Assembly (NCBI GenBank): GCA_016280915.1
Contig: JAEEHQ010000084.1
Span: forward strand, 1-64,000
Source of the DNA: Bacteroidales bacterium
Lineage (GTDB): Bacteria; Bacteroidota; Bacteroidia; Bacteroidales; P3
DNA length: 64,000 bases
Direction: 5' to 3'
In this document: in pieces, positions 43,777 to 51,539 of the stretch
How the letters are laid out: every line of letters starts with the position of its first letter
Numbering within the stretch: position 1 is the stretch's first letter
Notes under the pieces: model-generated
Seen by the model: the letters and a program-made list of their open reading frames with translations, nothing else
Database searches by the model: none
What the model was told of the DNA's origin: nothing
Position numbers and translations under genes: made by a program

Positions 43777-46170
43777 TCAAATAATTAGCGATGCAATTAG
43801 ATAAGCAACATAACTCACCACCCAAGCCACTGCACATTGGAACAACACCATGAAGATAGCCATACGGGTACCCTGTTCGCGCTTCACGGTTGCAATGGCA
43901 GCCACACAAGGCGTATAGAGCAGACAGAAAACTACTAATGGAATGGCAGTCAGCGTAGTGACAAAGCTTGCCGCATCCAGCACTTCAAGTGTCATCACTA
44001 CACTTTCCTTGGCCATAAAGCCACTAACCAAGGCTGTCACCACCTGCCAGCTATCCAATCCCATAGGTCGGAAAAGGGGTGCAATTATTCCTGCAATGGA
44101 TGCCAACATACTGCCAGCGCCATTCTCCACCACATTGAAATGGAAGTCGAATTTCTGCAAGAACCAGATGACGATGGTGGCCAGAAAGATGATGGTGAAT
44201 GCTCGTTGCAAAAAGTCCTTGGTCTTATCCCATAGCAGATGTCCTACGTTTTTGGCTCCGGGCATGCGGTAGTTTGGCAGCTCCATCACAAAAGGGGCCG
44301 CCTTGCTCTTAGTGCCGATATGTTTGGCGGCAAGGGCCACCAGTATTCCCACCAATATGCCCAGCAAATACATGCCCAAGGTCACCATCCAGCTCTTTTC
44401 GGGGAAGAAGGTGGAGGCAAAAAAGCCATAGATGGGTATCTTGGCCGAACAACTCATGAAGGGGATGAGGAGTACAGTCAGTTTGCGGTCACGCCGTGAT
44501 GAGAGGGTTCTTGAAGACATGATGGCTGGCACGGAGCAGCCGAAGCCCACCAGTAGGGGCACGATGCTACGTCCCGAGAGACCCAAGCGACGCAGCAGTT
44601 TATCGGTCACAAAAGCTACGCGGGCCATATAGCCACTGTCTTCCAGCAGACTGAGGAAGAAGAAAAGCAGGATGATGATGGGTACAAAACTTGCCACGGC
44701 ACCCACACCGTTGATAATGCCATCCACCACGAGCGACTGCACTACGTCCGACACGCCCCAGCGGGTCATGGCGTTGGCCGAAACCACGCCCAACCATTCA
44801 AAAAACATCTCCAACAGTCCCTGCAGGGGGCCACCCAGCAGCTCGATGGATAGGTATATGACGGCAGCCATCACCACTACAAAGATAGGCAGGGCAGTCC
44901 ATCGGCCTGTCAGTACCTTGTCTATCTGACGGCTGCGCAGATACTCCTTGCTCTCGCGGGGTTTGACAACAGTCTGTCGGCACAGTCTGCGTATGAAACT
45001 GAACCGCATGTCGGCAATGGCAGCAGCTCGGTCCAAACCTCGGCTTTGTTCCATTTCTTCTATGATAGATTCTATCGTATCTAACTCTTTCGAATCCAAT
45101 TTCAAAGCGTCCAATACCTTTAGGTCTCCTTCAACCACCTTGGTGGCGGCAAAGCGCAGGGGTATGTTGGCTGCTGCGGCATGGTCTTCTATCAAGTGCA
45201 TGATGCCATGCAGACAGCGATGCACGGCCCCACCGTGGTCCTCCTTGTCGCAAAAATCCTGACGCAGTGGTCTTTCCTGATATTTGGCCACATGCAGGGC
45301 GTGGTCCACCAACTCGTCAATGCCCTCGTTCTTGGCAGCCGAGATGGGCAACACAGGGATGCCCAGTATGCGCTCCATCTCATTCACGCGCACGGATCCT
45401 CCATTGTTGCGCATCTCGTCCATCATATTCAGGGCCAGCACCATGGGAATGTCCAGTTCCATCAGTTGCATGGTCAGGTAGAGATTGCGCTCAATGTTGC
45501 CGGCATCTACGATATTGATAATGGCTTTGGGTTGCTGCTCCAATATAAACTGGCGGCTTACAAGTTCTTCATCTGTATAGGTTGAGAGGCTGTAGATGCC
45601 GGGTAGGTCGGTGACGGCGGTTTCGTCATGACCTATGATGATACCGTCCTTGCGGTCCACAGTCACGCCTGGAAAGTTGCCCACATGCTGGCGCGACCCT
45701 GTCAGCTGGTTGAAGAGAGTGGTCTTGCCGCAGTTCTGTTGTCCTGCCAAAGCAAAGGTTAGTTGGGTGCCTTCTGGCAGCGCTTTGTCCTTGTGTTCAC
45801 GTCGGCTTTTGGACGAACGGTTCAGGTCGTCGTCCTCGCCAAAGCCGGGGTGGGGGTTGTGGTCGGGCAGGTTGACGATATAGGGGATATTGCGCTCCTC
45901 GCGAGTGCTCTCGCTGGTGTGCCAAATGTCAGCATCGTCCTTGTCGGTAGTCTCAACTATTTCAATCCTGTCGGCATCGGTCTTACGTAGAGCCAGGGCA
46001 TAGCCGTGTACCTGTAGCTCCAAGGGGTCACCCATAGGGGCCATCTTCACCAACTTCACAATCACACCAGGTATCACACCCATATCCAGTATATGCTGAC
46101 GGTTGGCACCTTCGCCGCCTACGGCCGTCACGCGTGCCGACTTCCCAATTTGCAATTCCTTCAGTGTCAT
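43777..46170 (-). CDS. feoB: Ferrous iron transporter with fused FeoA and FeoB
   Basis: The 797-residue protein begins with a FeoA (SH3-like) domain (residues 1-75, LGKSA-type start, HILDMGVIPG), then a linker, the FeoB G-domain with GQQNCGKT at 143-150 and DLPG at 188-191, and a polytopic membrane part with two Gate motifs (VGFGCSVPAIM; LLYTPCVAAIAT). It imports Fe2+ into the cytoplasm. FeoA-FeoB fusions are common in Bacteroidota. A 55-residue Cys-rich partner gene follows one base later. Confidence 0.96.
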   Translation of the reverse strand: MTLKELQIGKSARVTAVGGEGANRQHILDMGVIPGVIVKLVKMAPMGDPLELQVHGYALALRKTDADRIEIVETTDKDDADIWHTSESTREERNIPYIVNLPDHNPHPGFGEDDDLNRSSKSRREHKDKALPEGTQLTFALAGQQNCGKTTLFNQLTGSRQHVGNFPGVTVDRKDGIIIGHDETAVTDLPGIYSLSTYTDEELVSRQFILEQQPKAIINIVDAGNIERNLYLTMQLMELDIPMVLALNMMDEMRNNGGSVRVNEMERILGIPVLPISAAKNEGIDELVDHALHVAKYQERPLRQDFCDKEDHGGAVHRCLHGIMHLIEDHAAAANIPLRFAATKVVEGDLKVLDALKLDSKELDTIESIIEEMEQSRGLDRAAAIADMRFSFIRRLCRQTVVKPRESKEYLRSRQIDKVLTGRWTALPIFVVVMAAVIYLSIELLGGPLQGLLEMFFEWLGVVSANAMTRWGVSDVVQSLVVDGIINGVGAVASFVPIIILLFFFLSLLEDSGYMARVAFVTDKLLRRLGLSGRSIVPLLVGFGCSVPAIMSSRTLSSRRDRKLTVLLIPFMSCSAKIPIYGFFASTFFPEKSWMVTLGMYLLGILVGILVALAAKHIGTKSKAAPFVMELPNYRMPGAKNVGHLLWDKTKDFLQRAFTIIFLATIVIWFLQKFDFHFNVVENGAGSMLASIAGIIAPLFRPMGLDSWQVVTALVSGFMAKESVVMTLEVLDAASFVTTLTAIPLVVFCLLYTPCVAAIATVKREQGTRMAIFMVLFQCAVAWVVSYVAYLIASLII

Positions 46171-46293
46171 TTTTTTTCTTTTTTATGCTTCAAAAACGGT
46201 TTCACTGTCCCCTCACACATCTTCGCTACCTTTCAGTTTCACAATCTCTTATTAGCTGCCTCCCGCTCCTAGTTTCTCGTCTCATTGTTTTTA

Positions 46294-46324
46294 CAAAAAT
46301 ACAATCCTTTCTCCATTCGTCAAA
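46294..46324 (-). promoter_or_regulatory. Promoter of feoAB
   Basis: On the minus strand TTTG (46321-46324) is followed after 19 bases by TATTTTTG (46294-46301), matching the Bacteroidota consensus in both boxes and spacing. Confidence 0.65.
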
Positions 46325-46407
46325 TCATTATTTGTAGTGATTTTACACTTGTCACACTAAAAAATGTTTTTTTTCGTTATTCATTTCGTTATATCCCCAA
46401 TCGGTCA

Positions 46408-46424
46408 ATAGGGTTTATCCCTAT
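46408..46424. promoter_or_regulatory. Candidate operator before umuDC
   Basis: ATAGGG and CCCTAT flank TTTAT, a perfect six-base inverted repeat 18 bases before the umuD start. Its position fits repressor binding, but it does not match a LexA site that I know. Confidence 0.35.
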
Positions 46425-46441
46425 AGTACCCCCTCAAATGC

Positions 46442-46879
46442 ATGAAAACGATAGAAATTATCCAAGGCCACTTCGCTCAATCGCTCAAGCTACAGCTCAC
46501 TCCCGAGCTCCGAGCTGGCTTTCCCAGTCCTGCTGAGGAGTACATCCACGACAGCCTCGACTTCAACCGCGACCTAGTGCGTCACCCCGAGTCCACCTTC
46601 TATGGACGAGTGCATGGCGACTCCATGACAGGCGCCGGTATCGGTGATGGCGACATAGCCGTTATCGACCGCTCCCGCGAGCCTCACCACGGCAGCATCG
46701 TGGTGGCATACATCAACAACGAGTTCACCATCAAGTACCTCGACCTCTCTCACCGTGAAGAAGGTTACATCGAGCTACGGCCCGCCAACCCCCTCTACCA
46801 GCCCATACGCATCCTCCCCGACGACGACTTCGAGGTGTGGGGCGTGGTCATCTTCACCATCAAAAATCACGATAAATAA
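46442..46879 (+). CDS. umuD: UmuD-like autoproteolytic protein (S24 peptidase)
   Basis: The 145-residue protein has the cleavage site Ala25-Gly26 in RAGFPSPAEEY, the nucleophile Ser61 in HGDSMTGAGI and the general-base Lys98 in EFTIKYL. After RecA-stimulated self-cleavage UmuD' joins UmuC to form DNA polymerase V. The gene precedes umuC by 29 bp, the usual order. Confidence 0.93.
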   Translation: MKTIEIIQGHFAQSLKLQLTPELRAGFPSPAEEYIHDSLDFNRDLVRHPESTFYGRVHGDSMTGAGIGDGDIAVIDRSREPHHGSIVVAYINNEFTIKYLDLSHREEGYIELRPANPLYQPIRILPDDDFEVWGVVIFTIKNHDK

Positions 46880-46908
46880 CCTGCCTGTTCGTCTATTGTT
46901 TCTACTCT

Positions 46909-48204
46909 ATGTACGCCATTGTTGATTGCGATAACTGCTACGTCTCGTGCGAGCGTCTCTTCCGCCCCGACCTCAACGGCAAGCCCGTGGTGGTCCTCAG
47001 CAACAACGACGGCTGTGTTGTCGCCCGTTCCAACGAGGCCAAGCAGATGGGCATCAAAGCCGGCACTCCCTACTTTCAGCTCAGCGAGCTCTTTCCCGGC
47101 CAGAAGATTGCTGTCTTCTCCAGCAACTACGAGCTCTATGGTGACCTCACTGGTCGCGTCATGACCCTTCTCGCTCATGAGGCTCCCGAGTATTTCCGCT
47201 ACTCCATCGACGAGGCCTTCCTCTGTCTCCATGGCATGGACTCCATCGACCTCAAAGCGTGGGGCGAACAGCTCCACCTCAAAGTCCGTCACAACATCGG
47301 CATGCCCGTAAGCATCGGCATCGCACCCAATAAGACCCTTGCCAAGATGGCTTCCCATTTTGCCAAACACTACAAAGGCTACAACCATTGCTGTCTCATC
47401 GACACCGATGCCAAACGCCGCAAAGCCCTTGCGCTCTACGACATACATGAGGTGTGGGGCATTGGCCGCCGTTATGCCGACCGTCTTCAGCGCATGGGAA
47501 TCCACACGGCAGGGGACTTTGCCGACATGAGTGCCGAGGCCGTTAACGCCACTTTCAGAAACGTGGTCATCCTCCGCACTTGGCGCGAGCTCAATGGCGA
47601 GGATTGTGTTCCCAACGAGGAAATGGCCAAGAAAAAGAGCATTTGCGTCAGCCGCAGTTTCAACGGCATGATCTCCGACTTCGACACCCTCCGCACCCAC
47701 CTTTCCAACTATGCTGCCCGTTGTGCTGAGAAGCTACGCCGACAGCACACCGTGGCCTCCGTGGTGTCGGTCTTCCTTTCCACCAATCCTTTCCGTGAGG
47801 ACCTCCCACAGTACAACAATTATGGCGAACACCGTTTTCTTACTCCCACGGCCAACTCCATCGACATCGTTAAGGCTGCGGCACATTGTGCAGAAGGTAT
47901 CTACCGTCCCGGCTTTTCCTATAAACGTGCAGGGGTCATCGTCATGAGCATCGACTCAGGTCCAGGCATACAAACAAACTTCCTCGACTTCGATGCCGAC
48001 CGGTTTCAAAAAATCAAGCATCTCGACCAAGTGGTCGACCGCCTCAACAAAGTAAATGGCACCGAAACCATCGTCCTCGGCTCACAACAATATCCGGGGA
48101 AGGGGAGGGGAGACAAGTCACCGAAATTTGAAGAGGCCATCAAACGCGAATTCAAAAGTCCCAACTACACTACCCGCTGGTCAGACATCATCCCACTCAA
48201 GTAG
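46909..48204 (+). CDS. umuC: Translesion DNA polymerase V catalytic subunit UmuC
   Basis: The 431-residue Y-family polymerase has AIVDCDNCYVSCERLF (first metal Asp), GIKAGTPYFQ, YSIDEAFL (catalytic Asp-Glu) and SIGIAPNKTLAKMASHFAK, followed by thumb, little-finger and the C-terminal UmuC extension. It copies past DNA lesions with low fidelity. It is translated from its own ATG after umuD. Confidence 0.95.
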   Translation: MYAIVDCDNCYVSCERLFRPDLNGKPVVVLSNNDGCVVARSNEAKQMGIKAGTPYFQLSELFPGQKIAVFSSNYELYGDLTGRVMTLLAHEAPEYFRYSIDEAFLCLHGMDSIDLKAWGEQLHLKVRHNIGMPVSIGIAPNKTLAKMASHFAKHYKGYNHCCLIDTDAKRRKALALYDIHEVWGIGRRYADRLQRMGIHTAGDFADMSAEAVNATFRNVVILRTWRELNGEDCVPNEEMAKKKSICVSRSFNGMISDFDTLRTHLSNYAARCAEKLRRQHTVASVVSVFLSTNPFREDLPQYNNYGEHRFLTPTANSIDIVKAAAHCAEGIYRPGFSYKRAGVIVMSIDSGPGIQTNFLDFDADRFQKIKHLDQVVDRLNKVNGTETIVLGSQQYPGKGRGDKSPKFEEAIKREFKSPNYTTRWSDIIPLK

Positions 48205-48251
48205 CCCGAAAGACTATCAACAATTGCCCGCCATCCCATCGGTTGACGAAA

Positions 48252-49262
48252 TCACACATCCTTTTCACCTATCACTTTGCTCAATAGTGGATAAAGACCA
48301 AGTAGGGTAATCAACATTCGTAGCCGTTTGCGTAAAGGTGGGTTGTAATATTTGTTTGGAAAAAGGAAAATCAAGTTAATCTCAGGATAAGTGCTGATGT
48401 GTTTCCACCAATATTTGGGTTTATTGAGTAAAGGTATCAGGTAATTGCGCACTTCAATCTCACCGAAAATAATTCCTGAGGCATATTTGGCAGAAATACC
48501 CTTCTGGCGCATGAATTTGTTCAGGATGTCTATATTCCCTTTTGCACTATAAAACCTCTTATAAATACTCATTTCATCTTTCAGCTGTGAATACGAGTTT
48601 TCATTTCTCCAGTAATGGTAAAGAGGGACATTCAAATAAGCCAATTTCTTGGCATAATATGTTGCTTGGAGGATAATAGTCACATCTTCAGACATCCCAT
48701 ATTTTGGCCAAACAATTTCATTTTCATAAAACAGTCTTCTGCGGAATAGTCGAATCCAAAGAGTCGGGAAACACTGCCTATTTAATGTATTATCGCGCAG
48801 CCTTTCTCCAACATCTCCCTCATCATCGGGCAAGGAATAAAAGACCTTTGATTCGTTACTTTTGTCTATATAAAAGTCGCATACAACAATGTCAGCCTCC
48901 GTCTCTTTGGCTTTGTTGTACAACAGTTCGGCGTAGTTGGTCTCTACCCAATCGTCACTGTCCACGTATATAAAGTATTCGCCCGTGGCAGCATTCAGGC
49001 CGTCCCAGCGTGTCTGAGGAAGGTCCATGTTTTGCTCATGGTGCAAGATTTTCACCTGTCCTTGGCGATTAGGATAATCCTGTAATGTGCGTTCTATGAT
49101 GGCCACGCTCTCGTCCGGCGAGGCATCGTCCACAAAGATAAACTCCAAGTCATCCAGCGTTTGTTCAAACAGGCTCCGGACGCATTTTTCAATATAATCC
49201 GCCGCCTTGTACACTGCCACAGCAATGCTTACCTTGGGAGTGTGATTGTTCATATCATCCAT
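48252..49262 (-). CDS. Family 2 glycosyltransferase (second of a tandem pair)
   Basis: The 336-residue protein has a GT-A fold domain (residues 9-115): VSIAVAVYKAADYIEKCVRS, FVDDASPDES and the metal-binding DxD motif in YVDSDDW, then a divergent acceptor region. It would transfer a sugar from a nucleotide sugar to a surface glycan, with sugar and acceptor unknown. The upstream gene is a paralogue with near-identical N-terminal third. The last segment (about 290-336) is more basic and may contact the membrane. Confidence 0.92.
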   Translation of the reverse strand: MDDMNNHTPKVSIAVAVYKAADYIEKCVRSLFEQTLDDLEFIFVDDASPDESVAIIERTLQDYPNRQGQVKILHHEQNMDLPQTRWDGLNAATGEYFIYVDSDDWVETNYAELLYNKAKETEADIVVCDFYIDKSNESKVFYSLPDDEGDVGERLRDNTLNRQCFPTLWIRLFRRRLFYENEIVWPKYGMSEDVTIILQATYYAKKLAYLNVPLYHYWRNENSYSQLKDEMSIYKRFYSAKGNIDILNKFMRQKGISAKYASGIIFGEIEVRNYLIPLLNKPKYWWKHISTYPEINLIFLFPNKYYNPPLRKRLRMLITLLGLYPLLSKVIGEKDV

Positions 49263-49281
49263 ATATATTTAACTGTCTTTC

Positions 49282-50295
49282 TTAATTCTTACTTATTCTA
49301 TATTTTATAACCATGTAAATAGGGTAAAAACCCAGTAGAATGGTCAGCAACTGCATCCGTTTCCTCATTTTGAGTTTTGGTTTGCCAATGCCATTCAACA
49401 GCATCCAGTTTGCTTCGGGGAAGGTGCTCACATACATCCACCAATACTTTGGCTTATATATCAGGGGGTATAGGATCTCTAACATCATCTTTTTCGATGT
49501 CAGAAGACCGTTCCTATACCTTTTCTCAATACCCTCCCGCTTCATGAAAGCTTCGACTATTCTTATATTCGAGGTAAACCCTTTACATCGCTTAACTATT
49601 TTATCCTCATTTTTAGTGTTCAGGTAAGAATAGGGATTGTACCGATAGTGGTAAAGGGGCACAGCCACATGCACTAGTTTGTTAGCGTAGTACACTACTT
49701 GAGAATTAATCACAACATCTTCTGCCATTCCACTTGATGGCCATACTATATTATGTTCGTTGTAAAGGTTCCTCCGTACCATCCGAAACCAAAGATTGGG
49801 CCAACATTCCCTGTTCAGCGTGTCATCGCGCATCCTTTCCCCATCTTTCCCTTCGCCGTTAGGCGCTGCGCTACCTACGCACAATCCTTTTTTTGTATCG
49901 TAGTAGAAATCACACTCCGCAACATCTGCCCCCGACTCCTTAGCCTTAGTGTACAATAGCTCAGCATAGTTGGGCTCCACCCAATCGTCACCATCCACAT
50001 AAATGAGGTATTCTCCAGTAGCGGCATTCAAGCCGTCCTTGCGGGTCTGAGGAAGGTCCATGTTGTGCTCATGGTGCAGTATTTTCACCTGTCCTTGGCG
50101 GTTGGGATAGTCTTGTAGGGTGCGTTCAATGATGGCCACGCTATCATCAGGGGTGGCATCGTCCACAAAGATTATCTCCAAGTCATCTAAGGTCTGTTCG
50201 AAAAGGCTTCTGGCACATTGCTCTATATAATCCGCCACCTTGTATACTGCCACAATAATGGATACTTTCGGTTTTGGAGTATTTGTATTTTGCAT
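49282..50295 (-). CDS. Family 2 glycosyltransferase (first of a tandem pair)
   Basis: The 337-residue protein has VSIIVAVYKVADYIEQCARS, FVDDATPDDS and the DxD motif in YVDGDDWVE. It matches the next gene almost residue for residue up to about residue 130, then diverges to roughly the similarity expected of ordinary paralogues. Its promoter seems to be the box at 50352-50359. There is no wider polysaccharide cluster here. Confidence 0.92.
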   Translation of the reverse strand: MQNTNTPKPKVSIIVAVYKVADYIEQCARSLFEQTLDDLEIIFVDDATPDDSVAIIERTLQDYPNRQGQVKILHHEHNMDLPQTRKDGLNAATGEYLIYVDGDDWVEPNYAELLYTKAKESGADVAECDFYYDTKKGLCVGSAAPNGEGKDGERMRDDTLNRECWPNLWFRMVRRNLYNEHNIVWPSSGMAEDVVINSQVVYYANKLVHVAVPLYHYRYNPYSYLNTKNEDKIVKRCKGFTSNIRIVEAFMKREGIEKRYRNGLLTSKKMMLEILYPLIYKPKYWWMYVSTFPEANWMLLNGIGKPKLKMRKRMQLLTILLGFYPIYMVIKYRISKN

Positions 50296-50351
50296 AATAA
50301 TATATTCCTATTCAGTAATTTATGAAAAAATTTTGTTTTCTCATCTTCTTG

Positions 50352-50380
50352 CAAAATTATTAAAAAAAACTGAATGCAAA
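50352..50380 (-). promoter_or_regulatory. Candidate promoter of the glycosyltransferase pair
   Basis: On the minus strand TTTG (50377-50380) is followed after 17 bases by TAATTTTG (50352-50359), about 60 bases before the start codon. Confidence 0.45.
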
Positions 50381-50479
50381 TTTTAAAAAAACGAATACTA
50401 AAACAAAAACACATTCCATCTGATTGTCTTCTCATGATGAAGAAATTGGAATTCAAATTCTTATAGAGAATTATATTTG

Positions 50480-50649
50480 TTTTTAGTAATGATTAAAAAA
50501 TATGTTGTAACGATAAAGGCTCGGAGAGCCTTACTCTCAATAACCCCGCATACAGTGTGGGAGTGTTGGATGTCAGACTATTAGCGTTTCGAAGAAACGC
50601 GCTCTCAATAGTTATCATTTTTTCACCTTATTATTATACCATCACTTAG
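50480..50649 (-). repeat. Interspersed element, copy 2 (short form)
   Basis: It shares with copy 1 (16415-16755) the left end (TTTTAGTAATGATTAAAAAA, GTAACGATAAAGG, GGCTCGGAGAGCC, AATAACCCCGCA) and the right end (CGCTCTCAATAGTTATCATT, TTATTATACC, TCACTTA), but only one 41-bp-type unit between. Internal palindromes include GCGTTTC-GAA-GAAACGC (50584-50600). A 41-codon frame on the minus strand (50493-50618) ends YAGLLRVRLSEPLSLQHIF and matches copy 1 in its last 18 residues. Confidence 0.8.
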
Positions 50650-50934
50650 TAACAGAAAGAAAACACAAATCATCAATTCGTTGCATTTGTGCAATTAGTT
50701 TTCATAAGTAATAAATTGAAGTCACTCCAGATAGTTCAAAATGAATAGTACAACCCCAATGGTTAACCATCAGTAATCTAACAAAGATGCATGGGGAGAT
50801 GATGGTCGAAACAAGTGTGGCATTTTGGTCGACTGTGATTATTTGTGGGATAGGGGAGGCCATGGAGAACGTTGTGATTGCTTGCTCTTGGGTAATTCGG
50901 TTAATAACTTGTTGATAATTATATCAGTCGGTAC

Positions 50935-50965
50935 TTTGTGGGATGGGTGTTTGTTGGTATTTTTG
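50935..50965 (+). promoter_or_regulatory. Promoter of the small gene at 50998
   Basis: TTTG (50935-50938), a 19-base spacer and TATTTTTG (50958-50965) match the Bacteroidota promoter consensus exactly. The ATG is 32 bases downstream. Confidence 0.75.
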
Positions 50966-50997
50966 CAAACTGAAAACAAATAAAACAAGAAGTGACT

Positions 50998-51222
50998 ATG
51001 ATAAACTACAGCAACAACAGCCATATCAGAAGTGCCTCGGAGGTGGCTGCCTTGGCACACCACATTTATCATGAGATGGAGTGGTTGGATTATCACCCCG
51101 ACGATCCATGCGACGACCCGTTGTTGGACAGGCTGGTGAGTGAGAGTTTCGCGGTTTGCGAGCGTGAGGATGAGGACATCTACCAGATTTTCAGCAACGA
51201 GGTGGCGACCTATCTGAGGTGA
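50998..51222 (+). CDS. Small acidic protein of unknown function
   Basis: From the ATG at 50998 it encodes 74 residues, mainly acidic and His-rich in the middle (HHIYHEMEWLDYHPDDPCDDPLLDRLVSESF), with no family that I recognise. A consensus promoter directly upstream supports that it is a real gene. It precedes the T9SS protein gene, which has its own promoter. Confidence 0.6.
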   Translation: MINYSNNSHIRSASEVAALAHHIYHEMEWLDYHPDDPCDDPLLDRLVSESFAVCEREDEDIYQIFSNEVATYLR

Positions 51223-51415
51223 CGAATCGCGAGTAGGTGTGTCCTATGGCTTAGGATTGTGGTAAGCGTTGGCGACAGTTGTCTTTGTTTGTGAGGCGGT
51301 TGTTGCCAGAGGTTGAGGATTTTGTGTCTATAGCTGTTTGGGACCTTGCAGGGCCGTTCTGAGCCGTGCGATATTATTGAGATTCCTTTTTTGAGGAGTG
51401 GCTGTTGATATTTTT

Positions 51416-51446
51416 TTTGCAGAATGGCGAAAAAGTAGTATCTTTG
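51416..51446 (+). promoter_or_regulatory. Promoter of the IgGFc-binding-like protein gene
   Basis: TTTG (51416-51419), a 19-base spacer and TATCTTTG (51439-51446) match the consensus exactly, 94 bases before the ATG at 51540. Confidence 0.75.
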
Positions 51447-51539
51447 CAACGTTTTTTTAATAATGTATTAGTCGTTTAATAAATGTGGACAAGAAATGCT
51501 GAGAAAACTGCAACGACTATTAAAAAACGAAAAGATATC

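Larger units (their letters stand above)
50296..50997. other. Intergenic region between glycosyltransferases and a small gene
   Basis: This 0.7-kb stretch holds the glycosyltransferase promoter, copy 2 of the interspersed element and the promoter of the 50998 gene. From about 50650 to 50930 I see nothing recognisable: no tRNA, no repeat and no reading frame with family similarity. Confidence 0.7.

Noticed and set aside
51210..51449. 79-residue minus frame before the IgGFc-like gene
   Set aside because: It covers the consensus promoter of the next gene and has no family features.
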